NCBI GenBank assembly: GCA_016169945.1
Contig: JADLSH010000369.1
Span: forward strand, 3,844,001-3,908,000
Direction: 5' to 3'
DNA: 64,000 bases
Origin: Trachythela sp. YZ-2020
Taxonomy: Eukaryota > Cnidaria > Anthozoa > Malacalcyonacea > Clavulariidae
Shown: positions 1 through 10,920 of the stretch, in pieces
How positions within the stretch are numbered: position 1 is the stretch's first letter
Layout of the letters: every line of letters begins with the position of its first letter
The notes under the pieces: generated by a model
Database searches by the model: none
Told to the model about the DNA's origin: nothing
The model's input: only the letters and a program-made list of their open reading frames with translations
Position numbers and translations under genes: made by a program

Positions 1-277
1 CACGATACTATATGTTGCATTGTCATGAAATTAAGGAAGTTTGATAAAAAATAGTAGTGCGCAGGCGCAGTCGCATTATACCGGAATTTGAATTTTTAAC
101 TTCTTTTCCGATCCTGGATATATTTATCCTGGGATATGTCATAGGAAGGACGAAATGTCACATTAAGCTTGCTATCTGTTGGTGCGATCTATTTCGGTGG
201 CAAACAACGATAATATTTTAGTAACCAATACATACATACCTCAACTGTGGTGACACTTCTGAAATGCCAGGTCCTAT
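1..277. other. unassigned left edge
   Basis: No open frame with a recognisable domain and no repeat shared with the rest of the window was seen here. The segment adjoins the broken CXC-element gene and may be its 3' flank. Confidence 0.4.
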
Positions 278-1060
278 CTAACATTTTGCTTGACAACCAC
301 ACAGCTCAGTACATCTTAACCCACTCTTTTTACATTTACATCTCCCAACAACACACTTTGTGCATCCACAATGAATCAACGCTTCTGTGACATGAGAAAC
401 ATCTGGCATAAGGTTAGCTCCAAACTGGAATGAATTCATCGTCATCCTTCACCCATCCCCAATAAACTGGGCCCAGTTCAACTCTGGTGGCTTCGAGACA
501 ATTGTACCACTTCCTTGCTTGTAAAACAGATCGTTTGATATGCTCGTTTAATGCAGCAGCTGTTGCGGGGATATTCTTGATTGCCTTTCCCCTACTTGTA
601 AAAAGGTATCGCCTTGCATCGTTTACCTTGTTACCATCAAATGTGGTACAATACAGAGCAACAACAAACTGTTCTAAAATGTCTCAGTCTTCTTCACTGA
701 TATCTCCTTCAGATGTTGCCATTCTTTCGAACACTGGAGTTAAACTAGCCATTCTTTCCCATGTTTCACTAAATGATTTTTTACCTTTTCCTTTAAATGA
801 GGAGGTGGTATCACAGCCACTGAATACGTAAAAAACATAAAAGCGGTGGAGGTCTGAGGTCCAAGAGAAGTTGCAATCTCGTGCATCGGAATGTACTTTA
901 AATGCTTCTCCACTCTAAACTCGAGCCATAGCTCTTGGAGGCCTGGTGTTCTGTGAAAGCTGAGAGTGCAATAACAATAACATCACTGTCAAAAGAAGGA
1001 ATGTAATATATTCTCACTGCTCGCTTCCCCACACAATACCTTTAACTGAGGAGATTAAGA
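278..1060 (-). pseudogene. broken CXC-domain element gene (copy 1)
   Basis: Read on the minus strand, this ends in a cysteine-rich stretch before a stop at 278: CTKC, then CKCKKSGLRC, then TELCGC. This is the C-x2-C-x4-C-x-C-x6-C-x3-C-x-C layout of Tesmin/TSO1-like CXC domains. Upstream, in broken frames, lies a protein segment (DSDVIVIALSAF, later a run ending near SSFKGKGKKSF) that is also present, better preserved, at 15411-16075 on the plus strand. The two copies share the segment in opposite orientation. Large gene families pairing this segment with a CXC motif are common in cnidarian genomes and behave like mobile-element genes; their biochemical role is not established here. Frameshifts and stops show that this copy is dead. 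Confidence 0.7.
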
Positions 1061-1116
1061 TTGGGGATAAAGAATTTTCAGTCAAAGGTAGAATGTGGCG
1101 AAGCTCCAGGGTGTCG

Positions 1117-1322
1117 CAGCCGAGGGAAGGAGGGTGGGGTCAAATTCTCGAACGCCGTTCCAAACAGGTTTTCGGTGGCAAATGTTCAAAGTACCCGATT
1201 TCACGCTTGTTTTATACTATCTGAACACCACGTGATGTTTTCTGATTAACTAATGATCACCTCATGCATAAGGATTTGGAATATTTGGTATTGTTATGGA
1301 AAACTCCCAGTGAGAATAGTGG
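1117..1322 (+). repeat. dispersed repeat, uninterrupted copy
   Basis: About 205 bp, beginning near AATTCTCGAACGCCGTTCC and ending near ACTCCCAGTGAGAATA. It recurs at 11898-12006 plus about 12930-12996, where the same sequence is split by about 920 bp. No coding content was recognised. Confidence 0.75.
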
Positions 1323-1981
1323 CTATATTTTACTCGTCGTTTGTACTCGAACCCTGCCGTGTTAACACGGTCAGTTTTCTGAGTAAAATATGGACCTCGC
1401 CTAGTGTTTATGTAGTGCTTTGTAGCATATTAATATACTTTATGTCAGCACTGGAGTTAATAACGTTTCCTGACGTGCGGTCTGGCGAGGTGGGCACTCT
1501 TAGGAAATCCCTACACATGTCTACGACGTGTTCTCGCATTCAGACGCGTGCTGGTGGCGTATAATTTCATGAGTTTGGCTACTTATATGCGCTTAACTTG
1601 ATCGTGCATTGTTTATATTTGCATCTTAACTTCGGCTGAAACATACCGCCACCGGTAGTGCTGGAGTTTTTAAGCGCCGAATAAGATGTTATTACGGCGA
1701 TATGTAGGCGTGTTATTTACCATGCTTTGTATTATGACCGCTATGGGTGTAGTGAATGGTTGACGTGTTGTCCCAATTAGTTTAAATTCCCTCGTGGGTC
1801 ATGGAGTATTTGTTTTTATCAATAGCACCGTTCCTGATTTTTGTTTACCCGTGGAAATATGATAGGAAGTATTTTGGAAGGTTGTGAGGCGTAATTGCTG
1901 TCAATCACCAAACAACAGTTTGAGAATTTGCTTTAGGTGAAGCAATTAAGAGGAGAATTTTTTGTATGTCGCGTGTTTTCG
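1323..1981. other. intergenic, nothing recognised
   Basis: Open frames here are short and have no recognisable domain. The only notable sequence is the palindromic GCTTTAGGTGAAGC motif near 1930, which is repeated at 10660-10910. Confidence 0.4.
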
Positions 1982-3291
1982 ATGAAAAGCGCTCAAAACC
2001 TACGCAATGCGAAAAATGACGTTGTCGCTGACGCGTTTGCTGTATGGCGTGAGCAAAATAGCAAAAAGATCAAAACCTTTGAGAATATCTGGAAAGCCGT
2101 TCAAAATCTGCTATTTTTTAAGGTAAGCGCTTTTAACTGCTCTAAATTAGGAGTGTAAAAACCTCGTATTTGTCTTTGGTAATAATTTGTGTAATTAGTA
2201 ATATATTACTATTCTAATTTTTGTACTTCCGGTGTTATCAAAACAAGGAAGCCATTCAGAGTCAGTCAAAATTTAGTAAACATATATGTCGTAATTTTTA
2301 TGCCATAAAGAGATAAAATAGTCTTTTTAAAAGAAGGAGACGTAGAAATAATGTGCAAATTATTTATCTTTTTGGTTTTTTTTACTATTGTTGTCTTGGC
2401 CAGACTCTTGCAATTCGCCATTTGCATATATTTATTTAGCGCGTTTCTTCCTAAAAACATGACGAAGTTATGCTGTCGGCTTCGGGAAAAAGAGCCTTCA
2501 AGTTCGAAACTTTATGTTAATATTGGTTTTTCATATGATTTTGACCCAAAAACAGTTTGTCATACAATTTTGACTCAAGAACATTTGTCAAAGCAAGTCC
2601 GTATATAAGCAATATTAATATAAACTATAGTCGATATACAAATAACAAAGTCCATGGTCAATGCCTGGACATCTAGTGAAAGACATTAAGTGATTTACAC
2701 ATGTAAATATGTTGTCACTTTTCCTTCAATCCAGATACGTAGTTTAGCAAGAATGGCTACTATGCCTGCAGATGCCAATGAGAAGGTATATTCATCTATG
2801 AGCAATTTTGCTTTCGCTGTTTTAATTTTTTTTTAAATCTCGCCGGACATGCAACAAAATTGTGTGTCATTTTGCTTAACTTAGTCCGTAACTGCACATT
2901 CTCCACAAATGATTACTCTTATCTTGAATTGCAGAGCATTCAAACTCTTAGAGCACTCTACGGCCAAAATAAGCCGTCCTCGAAAAAGATTCAAGCAACT
3001 CAATTGTTTATGAAAGGGCAGAAATCTTTTCAGGTTATAGCGAGAGTCCTTAACGTTGCCATTGCTACAGCAGAGGTATATACAATCGACGGATATTGTT
3101 CTGGTGCCCCATTATCTTACGAAGACCTGGCATCAAAATTTAATCTAAATAATGAGGAAGTGGATATTATTGCTGCTGAGCTACGGAGAGAGAACGTTAG
3201 CTTAAGAATCGTTCGAAATGCACTCCAAAATGCATACAGTTACAACCAAATCAGGCTTGTGTTAGCTGCAATGATTCGTGGGGAAATATAG
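1982..3291 (+). CDS. small three-exon gene, helix-turn-helix-like C-terminus
   Basis: Three exons join in phase 0: 1982-2122 (donor AAG|GTAAGC), 2735-2785 (acceptor after a pyrimidine tract, TCCAG; donor AAG|GTATAT) and 2935-3291 (acceptor TTGCAG). They give 182 residues ending in a TAG stop. The C-terminal 80 residues are helical. A stretch resembling 'LFMKGQKSFQVIARVLNVAI' followed by 'PLSYEDLASKFNLN' is like the tandem helix-turn-helix unit (HTH_40) found after the RQC region of RecQ/WRN-type proteins. No helicase motifs lie nearby, so this is either a stand-alone adaptor-like protein or the last exons of a gene whose upstream part is lost. The start is the first ATG in the open frame; the frame is open further upstream, so an earlier exon is possible. 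The exon 1 sequence has a diverged inverted relative near 10500-10600. The function is not recognised; the gene model is inferred from splice signals only. Confidence 0.45.
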
Positions 3292-4366
3292 GCAGCCTAC
3301 AACTTATACTGTTTTAAATTAAAAAAAATATCTGTAACACAATTTGTGTATTTAAGAAAAGTAGTTTTCGTGAATTGTTTGTTGTATTATAAACTACAAG
3401 TTAACTACAAGTCTCTTAATACCTTTTCTTACTTTTTCCATAGTCCAGGGAAAAGCATTTTTCAAACTGCCAGCACTAATTACATATCAGTCTTCCGTGA
3501 AACAGCATTCTGTAGAGATAACTGTGGAGTTTTTGACCACTTTACCGCAACCAAAAATGTACTAGTAACGTTTTAGCGGTTTTACCCGTTGCATAGCAAC
3601 CAACATAACAATAACGTGTTGAACCGGGGGGGGGAGCCTTTGCAAGGTCAGGGAAAGGTCCAATTTCTCTGTTTGTTCCACAAAATTTTAGAGTAGTACT
3701 AATTATTTTGAAGCGGCCAGCGATTTGAAAGGAATGCATTATTTTTATATCGTTGATTGTTTCTTCGAGACACACTGTGGCAAACCATTTTTGGTTCTAT
3801 CATTGACATTTTACGGAATTGCTTTGACAAAATTTTCTTAGATAATGCACCGAGGCTATATCCGATCTCAAAGGATATATAAAAGGTCACAGACACAGCA
3901 TATATGTAGAAGTTTCTATAAATACCGCTGTAGCATCGTGCATATGAATAGAAAATACATTAGGGTTAGACTAGAGTTAGGGCTTAGAGTGTTGTCAGTG
4001 TCGGGATCAAAGAAAAACATATTAGAGCGTAAAACACAAAGTAAGCAACCAAAATCTGGAGGAATTATGGGTAACAAGTCCATATCCTATCCACAAATCC
4101 TGGGATACCTAGGATTAAATAAAGTACTCCAGTGTACACATAGGACATTGTCTTAAAACCAAAATCTGCGTATAAAGGTCTGGCCAAGACGAATTCTGAA
4201 TTCAGGGGAGAATGGTAATTGGAGGGGGAAATTTTGAAACATTTTTTATGAATTGAACTCAATAAAAATTGATACAATAAAAATACAATAAAATTTTTTA
4301 TTAACTATACAATTCTAATACATAGAGTTAGAGATACAAATTCCCAATATTTTTTCTAGCTTGAAA
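3292..4366. other. non-coding stretch upstream of the transposase-like gene
   Basis: Contains a short G tract (about 3627-3634) and AT-rich sequence. A pyrimidine run ending in CTAG just before 4360 could be a splice acceptor for the following gene. No other feature was seen. Confidence 0.4.
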
Positions 4367-7300
4367 ATGGAACATGCACGACCAACAGAAGATATGTGCA
4401 TCTTTTGCTTCAAAATAGCGTCATCTGAAAAAGAGAAAAGATACGTTACAACAGTAAATTACACACAATTAGGTTTAACGGATGCTGAATTCATCATAGC
4501 AAGAGACAAAATAATTTGCTCTGCATGTAGAATGTTGAGAATATTTCCGAAATATAAGGATAAGTGTCCCACATTAAACTGCAATACGCCAAGGAGAAAA
4601 ATTAAATTACGTGAATTGAATTTAGCTGACAAAGAAGAACGCATCATTCAAGAAAAATTTCACGTTTCAAAGAACGAAAAGGTGTGCCGGGCCTGCTCGT
4701 ACAAAATAAATAAATATATTGCGACAAGCTTGAAAGTAGATATTAGCAAATTAGCATCCTCATCACCTCCGCTCAGCAATAACATCATCGAGAGAAATCA
4801 AGCGTCTACCAACAGCAACCTTCAACACCACGATGCCTCATCACCTCCACTCAGCGATTACATCAGCGAGAGAAATCAAGCGTCTACCAACAGCAGCTTT
4901 CAACACCACGATGCCTCATCACCTCCACTCAGCGATTACATCAGCGAGAGAAATCAAGCGTTTACCAACAGCAACCTTCAACACCACGATGCCTCATCAC
5001 CTCCACTCAGCGATTACATCAGCGAGAGAAATCAAGCGTCTACCAACAGCAGCTTTCAACACCACGATGCCTCATCACCTCCACTCAGCGATTACATCAG
5101 CGAGAGAAATCAAGCGTCTACCAACAGCAGCTTTCAACAGCACGATGCCTCATCACCTCCACTCAGCGATTACATCAGCGAGAGAAATCAAGCGTCTACC
5201 AACAGCAGCTTTCAACACCACGATGCCTCATCACCTCCACTCAGCGATTACATCAGCGAGAGAAATCAAGCGTCTACCAACAGCAGCTTTCAACACCACG
5301 ATGCCTCATCACCTCCACTCAGCGATTACATCAGCGAGAGAAATCAAGCGTCTACCAACAGCAGCTTTCAACACCACGATGCCTCATCACCTCCACTCAG
5401 CGATTACATCAGCGAGAGAAATCAAGCGTCTACCAACAGCAGCTTTCAACACCACGATGCCTCATCACCTCCACTCAGCGATTACATCAGCGAGAGAAAT
5501 CAAGCGTCTACCAACAGCAGCTTTCAACACCACGATGCCTCATCACCTCCACTCAGCGATTACATCAGCGAGAGAAATCAAGCGTCTACCAACAGCAGCT
5601 TTCAACACCACGATGCCTCATCACCTCCACTCAGCGATTACATCAGCGAGAGAAATCAAGCGTCTACCAACAGCAAATTTAACCATGGAGGAAGACCAAG
5701 GAAAAAGTTCAGCGAAGGAAGCGTATCTACGAGACGTAAAATCAAATCAAAGGCAAAGAACTTACTAAGTGAACTGGTTGACAAGTATGACCAGATATCG
5801 AAAGGGGAAGGATGGGAATTATTTGAAGATGTTTGTGATAAAATACCAATTAGCAGCACATCTGACAAGAAATTGCTCGACGTGGTTGATGGTATCGCAA
5901 AGGCTTACAAACAAGAACCGCCAGGACCCGCCGGAAAGACTAGAATTTTAAGCACTGTTGCAAACACTTTCTCTAACAAGGTTCTTCAAGCCAAATTTAA
6001 CTGTACCAACTACGAAATCACACAAGCTCGTAGACAAGCCACTGAATATGGACCTGGGGTAACACCACAAAAGAAGAATAAATTTGTTACGAAATACAGA
6101 CTTCCACTTGAAGACCTTGAGTTTGTCCTAAATTTTATCCACCACCCAGATAATACGGTTCCATCTTCACACAGGATGGCCTCGTGTGACGGTAAAAAGT
6201 CATCTTGGATTTCAGATCTTCATGGTGGAGGTAAACTACCCGTTCTGTGGTTGAAAGACGGAAAGCATCATCTTTACGAGAAATACAAGGAAGAATGTTC
6301 CAGGCAAAGTTGCAGACCAATAAGTAGAACGAAATTCTTGGAGGGACTAAATGCTGGAAATTTTAAAGAAATGGTGGAAATGGCTGGCTTATGCAACATT
6401 TGTGACGAGGTGGGAGCACGAAATTTTGAAAGTTTGGACGCACTATTGCTTAACCTCGACGAGGAGATCAAATCGCAAAAACCAAATCCACGCTTGGAAG
6501 AAGAAAATCCCGAAGTCGACTTTGGCCGAGGCGTTGTATCCCACGTTGTGACCATGGTTGAGTTACCAAACCATGAAGACGACAAGCAGCAAATCCACCC
6601 GCTTCCTTACGACTGTCCAATTCTGATGGTGGAAGTAGAACCTCATCTATCCGATCTACCGTTGTCACAGGCGCTCAGAAAGAGATTGAAAGGTTTCAAA
6701 GGTCATCTACTATCAGATTTCCAACACTCTCTTAGCAGTACGTCAAATACGCCTTGCCACTGTATGACCTGGTTGCTTGAAACGGAACCCAAATGTAAAG
6801 ACCATGACGAAATATGCAACAAATGCTTCGAGAGATATCTGTTATTTCAAGATATGCAAGAATATGTCTACCACAGTAATCTACCCAAAGAAAGAACGGT
6901 CCACTACATAGAACTACTTGATGGTATTGAATCGAAGTCACGGATATACATAGCTCATCTTGTTCGCGGCAAGTACCAAAAGCAAGAATTTTTGAAAGCC
7001 ATAAATACGCTTGGTTCTGGCCAAACGATTGCAGTGTGTGATTATATGATGAAGCTATTGCTACAAAAGTTCCGGGAGCCACAAAAGGATTGGTACGCCA
7101 AGAAGGGAGTCTCTGTCCATGGATGTATGTTCTTCTTTCGTTCTGAAAATTCGTCTGAAATTCAGATCGAAATCCATGATTTATTTTCAAATGGGGACTG
7201 TACACAGAATTGGTTCTTTACAGCAAGCGCATTTGAGGCGTCCTTCAGAAATTTTCAAGCTCGTCACCCTGCCATTCATTCAGTTTCGATATGGTCTGAC

Positions 7301-8404
7301 AATGGACCTCATTACCACAACACATCTCTAATGTTATGGCTGATGCGGCTACCCGAATTTTGTCCACTGACAGTAGATAAATATTCGTTTTTCGAGGCAC
7401 AAAAAGGGAAGACAGCATTGGACGCACATTTCGCAACCTTCAAATTTGTACTGAGAGCATGGATGAAACGAGGGAACAACATTCAAGTTAGTGAAGACAT
7501 CACAAATGGTACTAAAGACCACTTGAAAGGCACCCATGTATACGAAATAAAGATGAATCGTAACTTAGAACCACCGAGTGCAAAGACATGGGCAGGAATA
7601 ACCGGTTACAGCGAGTTCATTTACCATTACCAAGACAAAGTTTGTGAAAAAATAGAAGTGAAAGAACAAACAAATGCAACCGAAAGCAAAACTCTTAAGA
7701 AAAGTAAACTTTTCAAGTTATGGCCTTCCTACCTAAGTTCCAAAAGCACATCCACTGGAGTCACATCTGCTTTCGATATGGACGAATCTCAAAATAAGGT
7801 CCCACGATTTGAACACAAACCAAAGGAGAAACGTATTAGGCAAAAGAAAGGTATGGCAACGTCAGTGCATGAAGATATAACAAATCCTGGAAGAAAATGT
7901 CCTTCGTGCTCAAAATTCTTTTTACGTCACGGATCATTGGAACGACATATCGGATGCAAGACCTGCGTCAGAAGATCAGAAGTCCCACGAGCAAAGCATG
8001 CTAGGGTGAGAGCTGCACTCAAATCACAGGCAGTCGGAATTACATCCACTACATGTACCTTGGGATTAGAAAGAAGGAAACAGAAGATAAGTAAGAAGGA
8101 AAAGTTGATAGACATTTGGGAAAACGAAGTAAAAGGAAGTGCTAGAAAGGCAACAAACCAGAAAAGAAAAAGGGGAAAATTCACAGAAGAGCAGAAACGA
8201 GTAATGGAAAAATGTTTTGATGAAGGAGAATATGACAAGAAAAAGCGTTACACAACTTCATCTTGTCAGAAGTTAATGTTGGACAAGTTGGGACATCTGT
8301 TGGCACCAACAGAGAATCAAATTTCCAGTTACTGGAGTAATTACAGGAAAAGAAAAAACAAGAATGCACAAGAAAAGCAGAACAAAAAAAAGAAACTTAA
8401 TTAA
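4367..8404 (+). CDS. DDE transposase-like protein with zinc fingers and C-terminal HTH
   Basis: One uninterrupted 1345-residue frame. The N-terminus (residues 10-120) has paired cysteines (CIFC, CSAC, CRAC) like a small zinc-binding domain. Residues about 131-442 are a 26-residue repeat (ASSPPLSDYISERNQ...), 12 copies. The second half carries an RNase H-like DDE pattern: D892 in VCDYMMKL, D978 in SIWSDNGPHYH, and E1010 in FFEAQKGKTALDAHF, with an 86-residue then a 32-residue step. A C2H2/C2HC-type finger (C1178, C1181, H1194, C1200) and a homeodomain-like helical region (about 1270-1330, ending SYWSNYRKRK, then poly-lysine) follow. The order suggests a DNA-binding transposase or a domesticated relative; the superfamily is not recognised. 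The first ATG is used; a splice acceptor-like tract just upstream means a 5' exon cannot be excluded. The intact frame among decayed neighbours suggests recent activity or selection. Confidence 0.75.
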   Translation: MEHARPTEDMCIFCFKIASSEKEKRYVTTVNYTQLGLTDAEFIIARDKIICSACRMLRIFPKYKDKCPTLNCNTPRRKIKLRELNLADKEERIIQEKFHVSKNEKVCRACSYKINKYIATSLKVDISKLASSSPPLSNNIIERNQASTNSNLQHHDASSPPLSDYISERNQASTNSSFQHHDASSPPLSDYISERNQAFTNSNLQHHDASSPPLSDYISERNQASTNSSFQHHDASSPPLSDYISERNQASTNSSFQQHDASSPPLSDYISERNQASTNSSFQHHDASSPPLSDYISERNQASTNSSFQHHDASSPPLSDYISERNQASTNSSFQHHDASSPPLSDYISERNQASTNSSFQHHDASSPPLSDYISERNQASTNSSFQHHDASSPPLSDYISERNQASTNSSFQHHDASSPPLSDYISERNQASTNSKFNHGGRPRKKFSEGSVSTRRKIKSKAKNLLSELVDKYDQISKGEGWELFEDVCDKIPISSTSDKKLLDVVDGIAKAYKQEPPGPAGKTRILSTVANTFSNKVLQAKFNCTNYEITQARRQATEYGPGVTPQKKNKFVTKYRLPLEDLEFVLNFIHHPDNTVPSSHRMASCDGKKSSWISDLHGGGKLPVLWLKDGKHHLYEKYKEECSRQSCRPISRTKFLEGLNAGNFKEMVEMAGLCNICDEVGARNFESLDALLLNLDEEIKSQKPNPRLEEENPEVDFGRGVVSHVVTMVELPNHEDDKQQIHPLPYDCPILMVEVEPHLSDLPLSQALRKRLKGFKGHLLSDFQHSLSSTSNTPCHCMTWLLETEPKCKDHDEICNKCFERYLLFQDMQEYVYHSNLPKERTVHYIELLDGIESKSRIYIAHLVRGKYQKQEFLKAINTLGSGQTIAVCDYMMKLLLQKFREPQKDWYAKKGVSVHGCMFFFRSENSSEIQIEIHDLFSNGDCTQNWFFTASAFEASFRNFQARHPAIHSVSIWSDNGPHYHNTSLMLWLMRLPEFCPLTVDKYSFFEAQKGKTALDAHFATFKFVLRAWMKRGNNIQVSEDITNGTKDHLKGTHVYEIKMNRNLEPPSAKTWAGITGYSEFIYHYQDKVCEKIEVKEQTNATESKTLKKSKLFKLWPSYLSSKSTSTGVTSAFDMDESQNKVPRFEHKPKEKRIRQKKGMATSVHEDITNPGRKCPSCSKFFLRHGSLERHIGCKTCVRRSEVPRAKHARVRAALKSQAVGITSTTCTLGLERRKQKISKKEKLIDIWENEVKGSARKATNQKRKRGKFTEEQKRVMEKCFDEGEYDKKKRYTTSSCQKLMLDKLGHLLAPTENQISSYWSNYRKRKNKNAQEKQNKKKKLN
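4757..5692 (+). repeat. coding minisatellite, 12 x 78 bp
   Basis: Twelve 78-bp units in frame inside the transposase-like gene. Units 6 to 11 look identical by eye; units 1, 3, 5 and 12 carry substitutions. The period is a multiple of three, so all forward frames stay open through it. Confidence 0.95.
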
Positions 8405-8730
8405 GTACGATTCTTAAGATTAGGAAAGATTCTGAAGCTTGGGAAAGATTCTGAGCTTCAACATTTTTAAACAAACTGAAACAACTTAATCCTGCAAACT
8501 TGATAGTCAAGTGTGGGCAGTGGTTTCCAAAAATTAAACCTTAAAAGGGCTTTGTAGAGTTCACTGCCTCTTTACTTATCTTACAGGCATACAGTGAACT
8601 ACACGCAACTTTTAAAGTTTGATATTTTGAAGCAAGTTAAGACCACGTACATATTGTCCTCATTCAAATTTCGTACGTAATAACTTTTGTGGTATTTAAA
8701 TCGAAAAAATATATATTTACATATATAAGT
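8405..8730. other. 3' flank of the transposase-like gene
   Basis: Starts with a short direct repeat around GGAAAGATTCTGA (about 8420-8455). AT-rich sequence follows. No gene seen. Confidence 0.4.
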
Positions 8731-9790
8731 ACCACTCCAAATCGCTTTATTTTGGTACTTTTTCCAAGCTTATATAGACAACTCAATTGTTAAGTGCATT
8801 GGAGGGCTGCAAAAACATTCCTAAAATAAAAAAATTTGGTGACTATAACAGTCATGTACACTATGAGATCTGATGCCATATTACAGTAATCAAATCAAAA
8901 TTTCTCAATATTCAACCCAAATTTTCTCTTCGGCATACCACTCCAAATCGCTTTATTTTGGTACTTTTTCCAAGCTTATATAGACAACTCAATTGTTAAG
9001 TGCATTGGAGGGCTGCAAAAACATTCCTAAAATAAAAAAATTTGGTGACTATAACAGTCATGTACACTATGAGATCTGATGCCATATTACAGTAATCAAA
9101 TCAAAATTTCTCAATATTCAACCCAAATTTTCTCTTCGGCATACCACTCCAAATCTCTTCATTTTGGTATTTTTTTCAAGCTTATATAGACAACTCAATT
9201 GTTAAGTGCATTGGAGGGCTGCAAAACATTTCTAAAATCTAACATTTTGGTGACTATAACAGTCATGTACACTATGAGATCTGATGCCATATTACAGTAA
9301 TCAAATCAAAATTTCTCAATATTCAACCCAAATTTTCTCTTCAGCATACCACTCCAAATCTCTTCATTTTGGTATTTTTTTCAAGCTTATATAGACAACT
9401 CAATTGTTAAGTGCATTGGAGGGCTGCAAAACATTTCTAAAATCTAACATTTTGGTGACTATAACAGTCATGTACACTATGAGATCTGATGCCATATTAC
9501 AGTAATCAAATCAAAATTTCTCAATATTCAACCCAAATTTTCTCTTCAGCATACCACTCCAAATCTCTTCATTTTGGTATTTTTTTCAAGCTTATATAGA
9601 CAACTCAATTGTTAAGTGCATTGGAGGGCTGCAAAACATTTCTAAAATCTAACATTTTGGTGACTTCATTGCACACTACTTTTAAATTCTGATTCCACAT
9701 TACAGTAATCAAAACAATTTTCAACATCAGTTTTCTTTTTGGCATACCATTCCAAATCTCTATAATTTGGTATTATTTTCAACCTCATAC
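8731..9790 (+). repeat. 205-206 bp satellite array
   Basis: Unit starts (ACCACTCCAAATC) at 8731, 8937, 9143, 9348 and 9553, with a degenerate sixth start near 9746. Copies 1-2 and copies 3-5 form two near-identical subgroups (e.g. CGCTTTATTTTGG versus CTCTTCATTTTGG). A much diverged relative seems to lie near 31430-31560. Confidence 0.92.
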
Positions 9791-10619
9791 AGACAAAACG
9801 ATTTCTACAAACGATTTTGCAGAGTTGCAAAACATAATGAAAGCAAAACATATTATGCAGTGCATTTTTAAGACACAGTTGAGAAATCAGCACACAGCCT
9901 GTCAGCCTATAAACCAGTGCACTTCAAGCAATGTTTTCAGTTCGGTCAATTGTATTCAAAAGGACAAGCAAATATTCAGAAGTCAAGGCAAAACCAGAAT
10001 TAGATTAAGAAAGGCACTTAAGATATATAATACAAATTTATACAACATACCTTTGTACTATCCAGTGTCCAAAATATATATGTACAGACTTGAGACTATA
10101 TACCCATGGGTCATGGATTTTGACAGAGCTAGAATGTACAACATTCCACTATATGCGATTTTCATCAATTATTCTCGAATGCACATTGATGGAGCTAAAT
10201 TTAGAAAGGGCAACAGACCAAACCAATTTTCTTTTATAAACTTCTAACTATGTGGAAAAAGTATCTCAGTATCTGATGTATCTCTCATTGTTGCCATCGG
10301 CTCCGTCCTGTTAGTGATTTAGCAGCCATATATATTCCGTTAAAAGTGATCTAAATTCTTCATTTTTGTGTGGATAAAAATATTCTGCAAGTCTTGCTTC
10401 GAACCTTGTAGAGACCGGCAACAGAAATACAGAATTAATCTCAATTGAAGAAAATAGCCGCCATCTTTAATTATGACCAGAGAATTACGACATTGCTTCC
10501 AAAACATTGAATGTAATGACGTCATAAGTTTTGAGCGCAAGTTACGCGACATTGAAAAAATTCTCCTCTTAATCACCTTTGAGATATCGCGTTTCATTGG
10601 TGAAAGTGTTTGACCTATA
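9791..10619. other. intergenic, diverged repeat material
   Basis: A 140-codon frame at 9825-10247 has biased composition and no recognisable domain, so it is not called. About 10500-10600 reads, on the minus strand, as a diverged relative of exon 1 of the small gene at 1982. Confidence 0.35.
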
Positions 10620-10920
10620 AGATTCCAGTTGCAGTAATAGTAACAGTTGAGATATTGCTTTAGGTGAAGCAAAATGATCTTTGATATTGCTGGTTTGGAG
10701 GAAGGATTGCATTTTGGGTATTGCTTTATAGGTGAAGCAAAACGATCTTTGTTTGATATTGTTTTAGGGGAAGCATTACATTTGAGTATTGCTTTAGGTG
10801 AAGCATAACGATCTTTGATTCGATGCTTTAGGTGAAGCACAGAGATTTAAGATACAGACTGCTTTAGGTGAGGCATAAGTAATAACAACGTTTGATCTGT
10901 TGTTTTAGGTGAAGCAATAA
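10620..10920. repeat. imperfect GCTTTAGGTGAAGC array
   Basis: The short palindromic core GCTTTAGGTGAAGC or close variants recurs about seven times with irregular 30-60 bp spacing. The same core occurs once at about 1930. Confidence 0.7.

Noticed and set aside
4833..5768. 311-codon frame overlapping the minisatellite (MPHHLHSAITSAREIKRLPT repeats)
   Set aside because: A shadow frame: the 78-bp period keeps other frames open, and only the main frame continues into conserved transposase-like sequence.
9825..10247. 140-codon plus-strand frame
   Set aside because: Biased AT-rich composition, no domain, lies in decayed repeat material.
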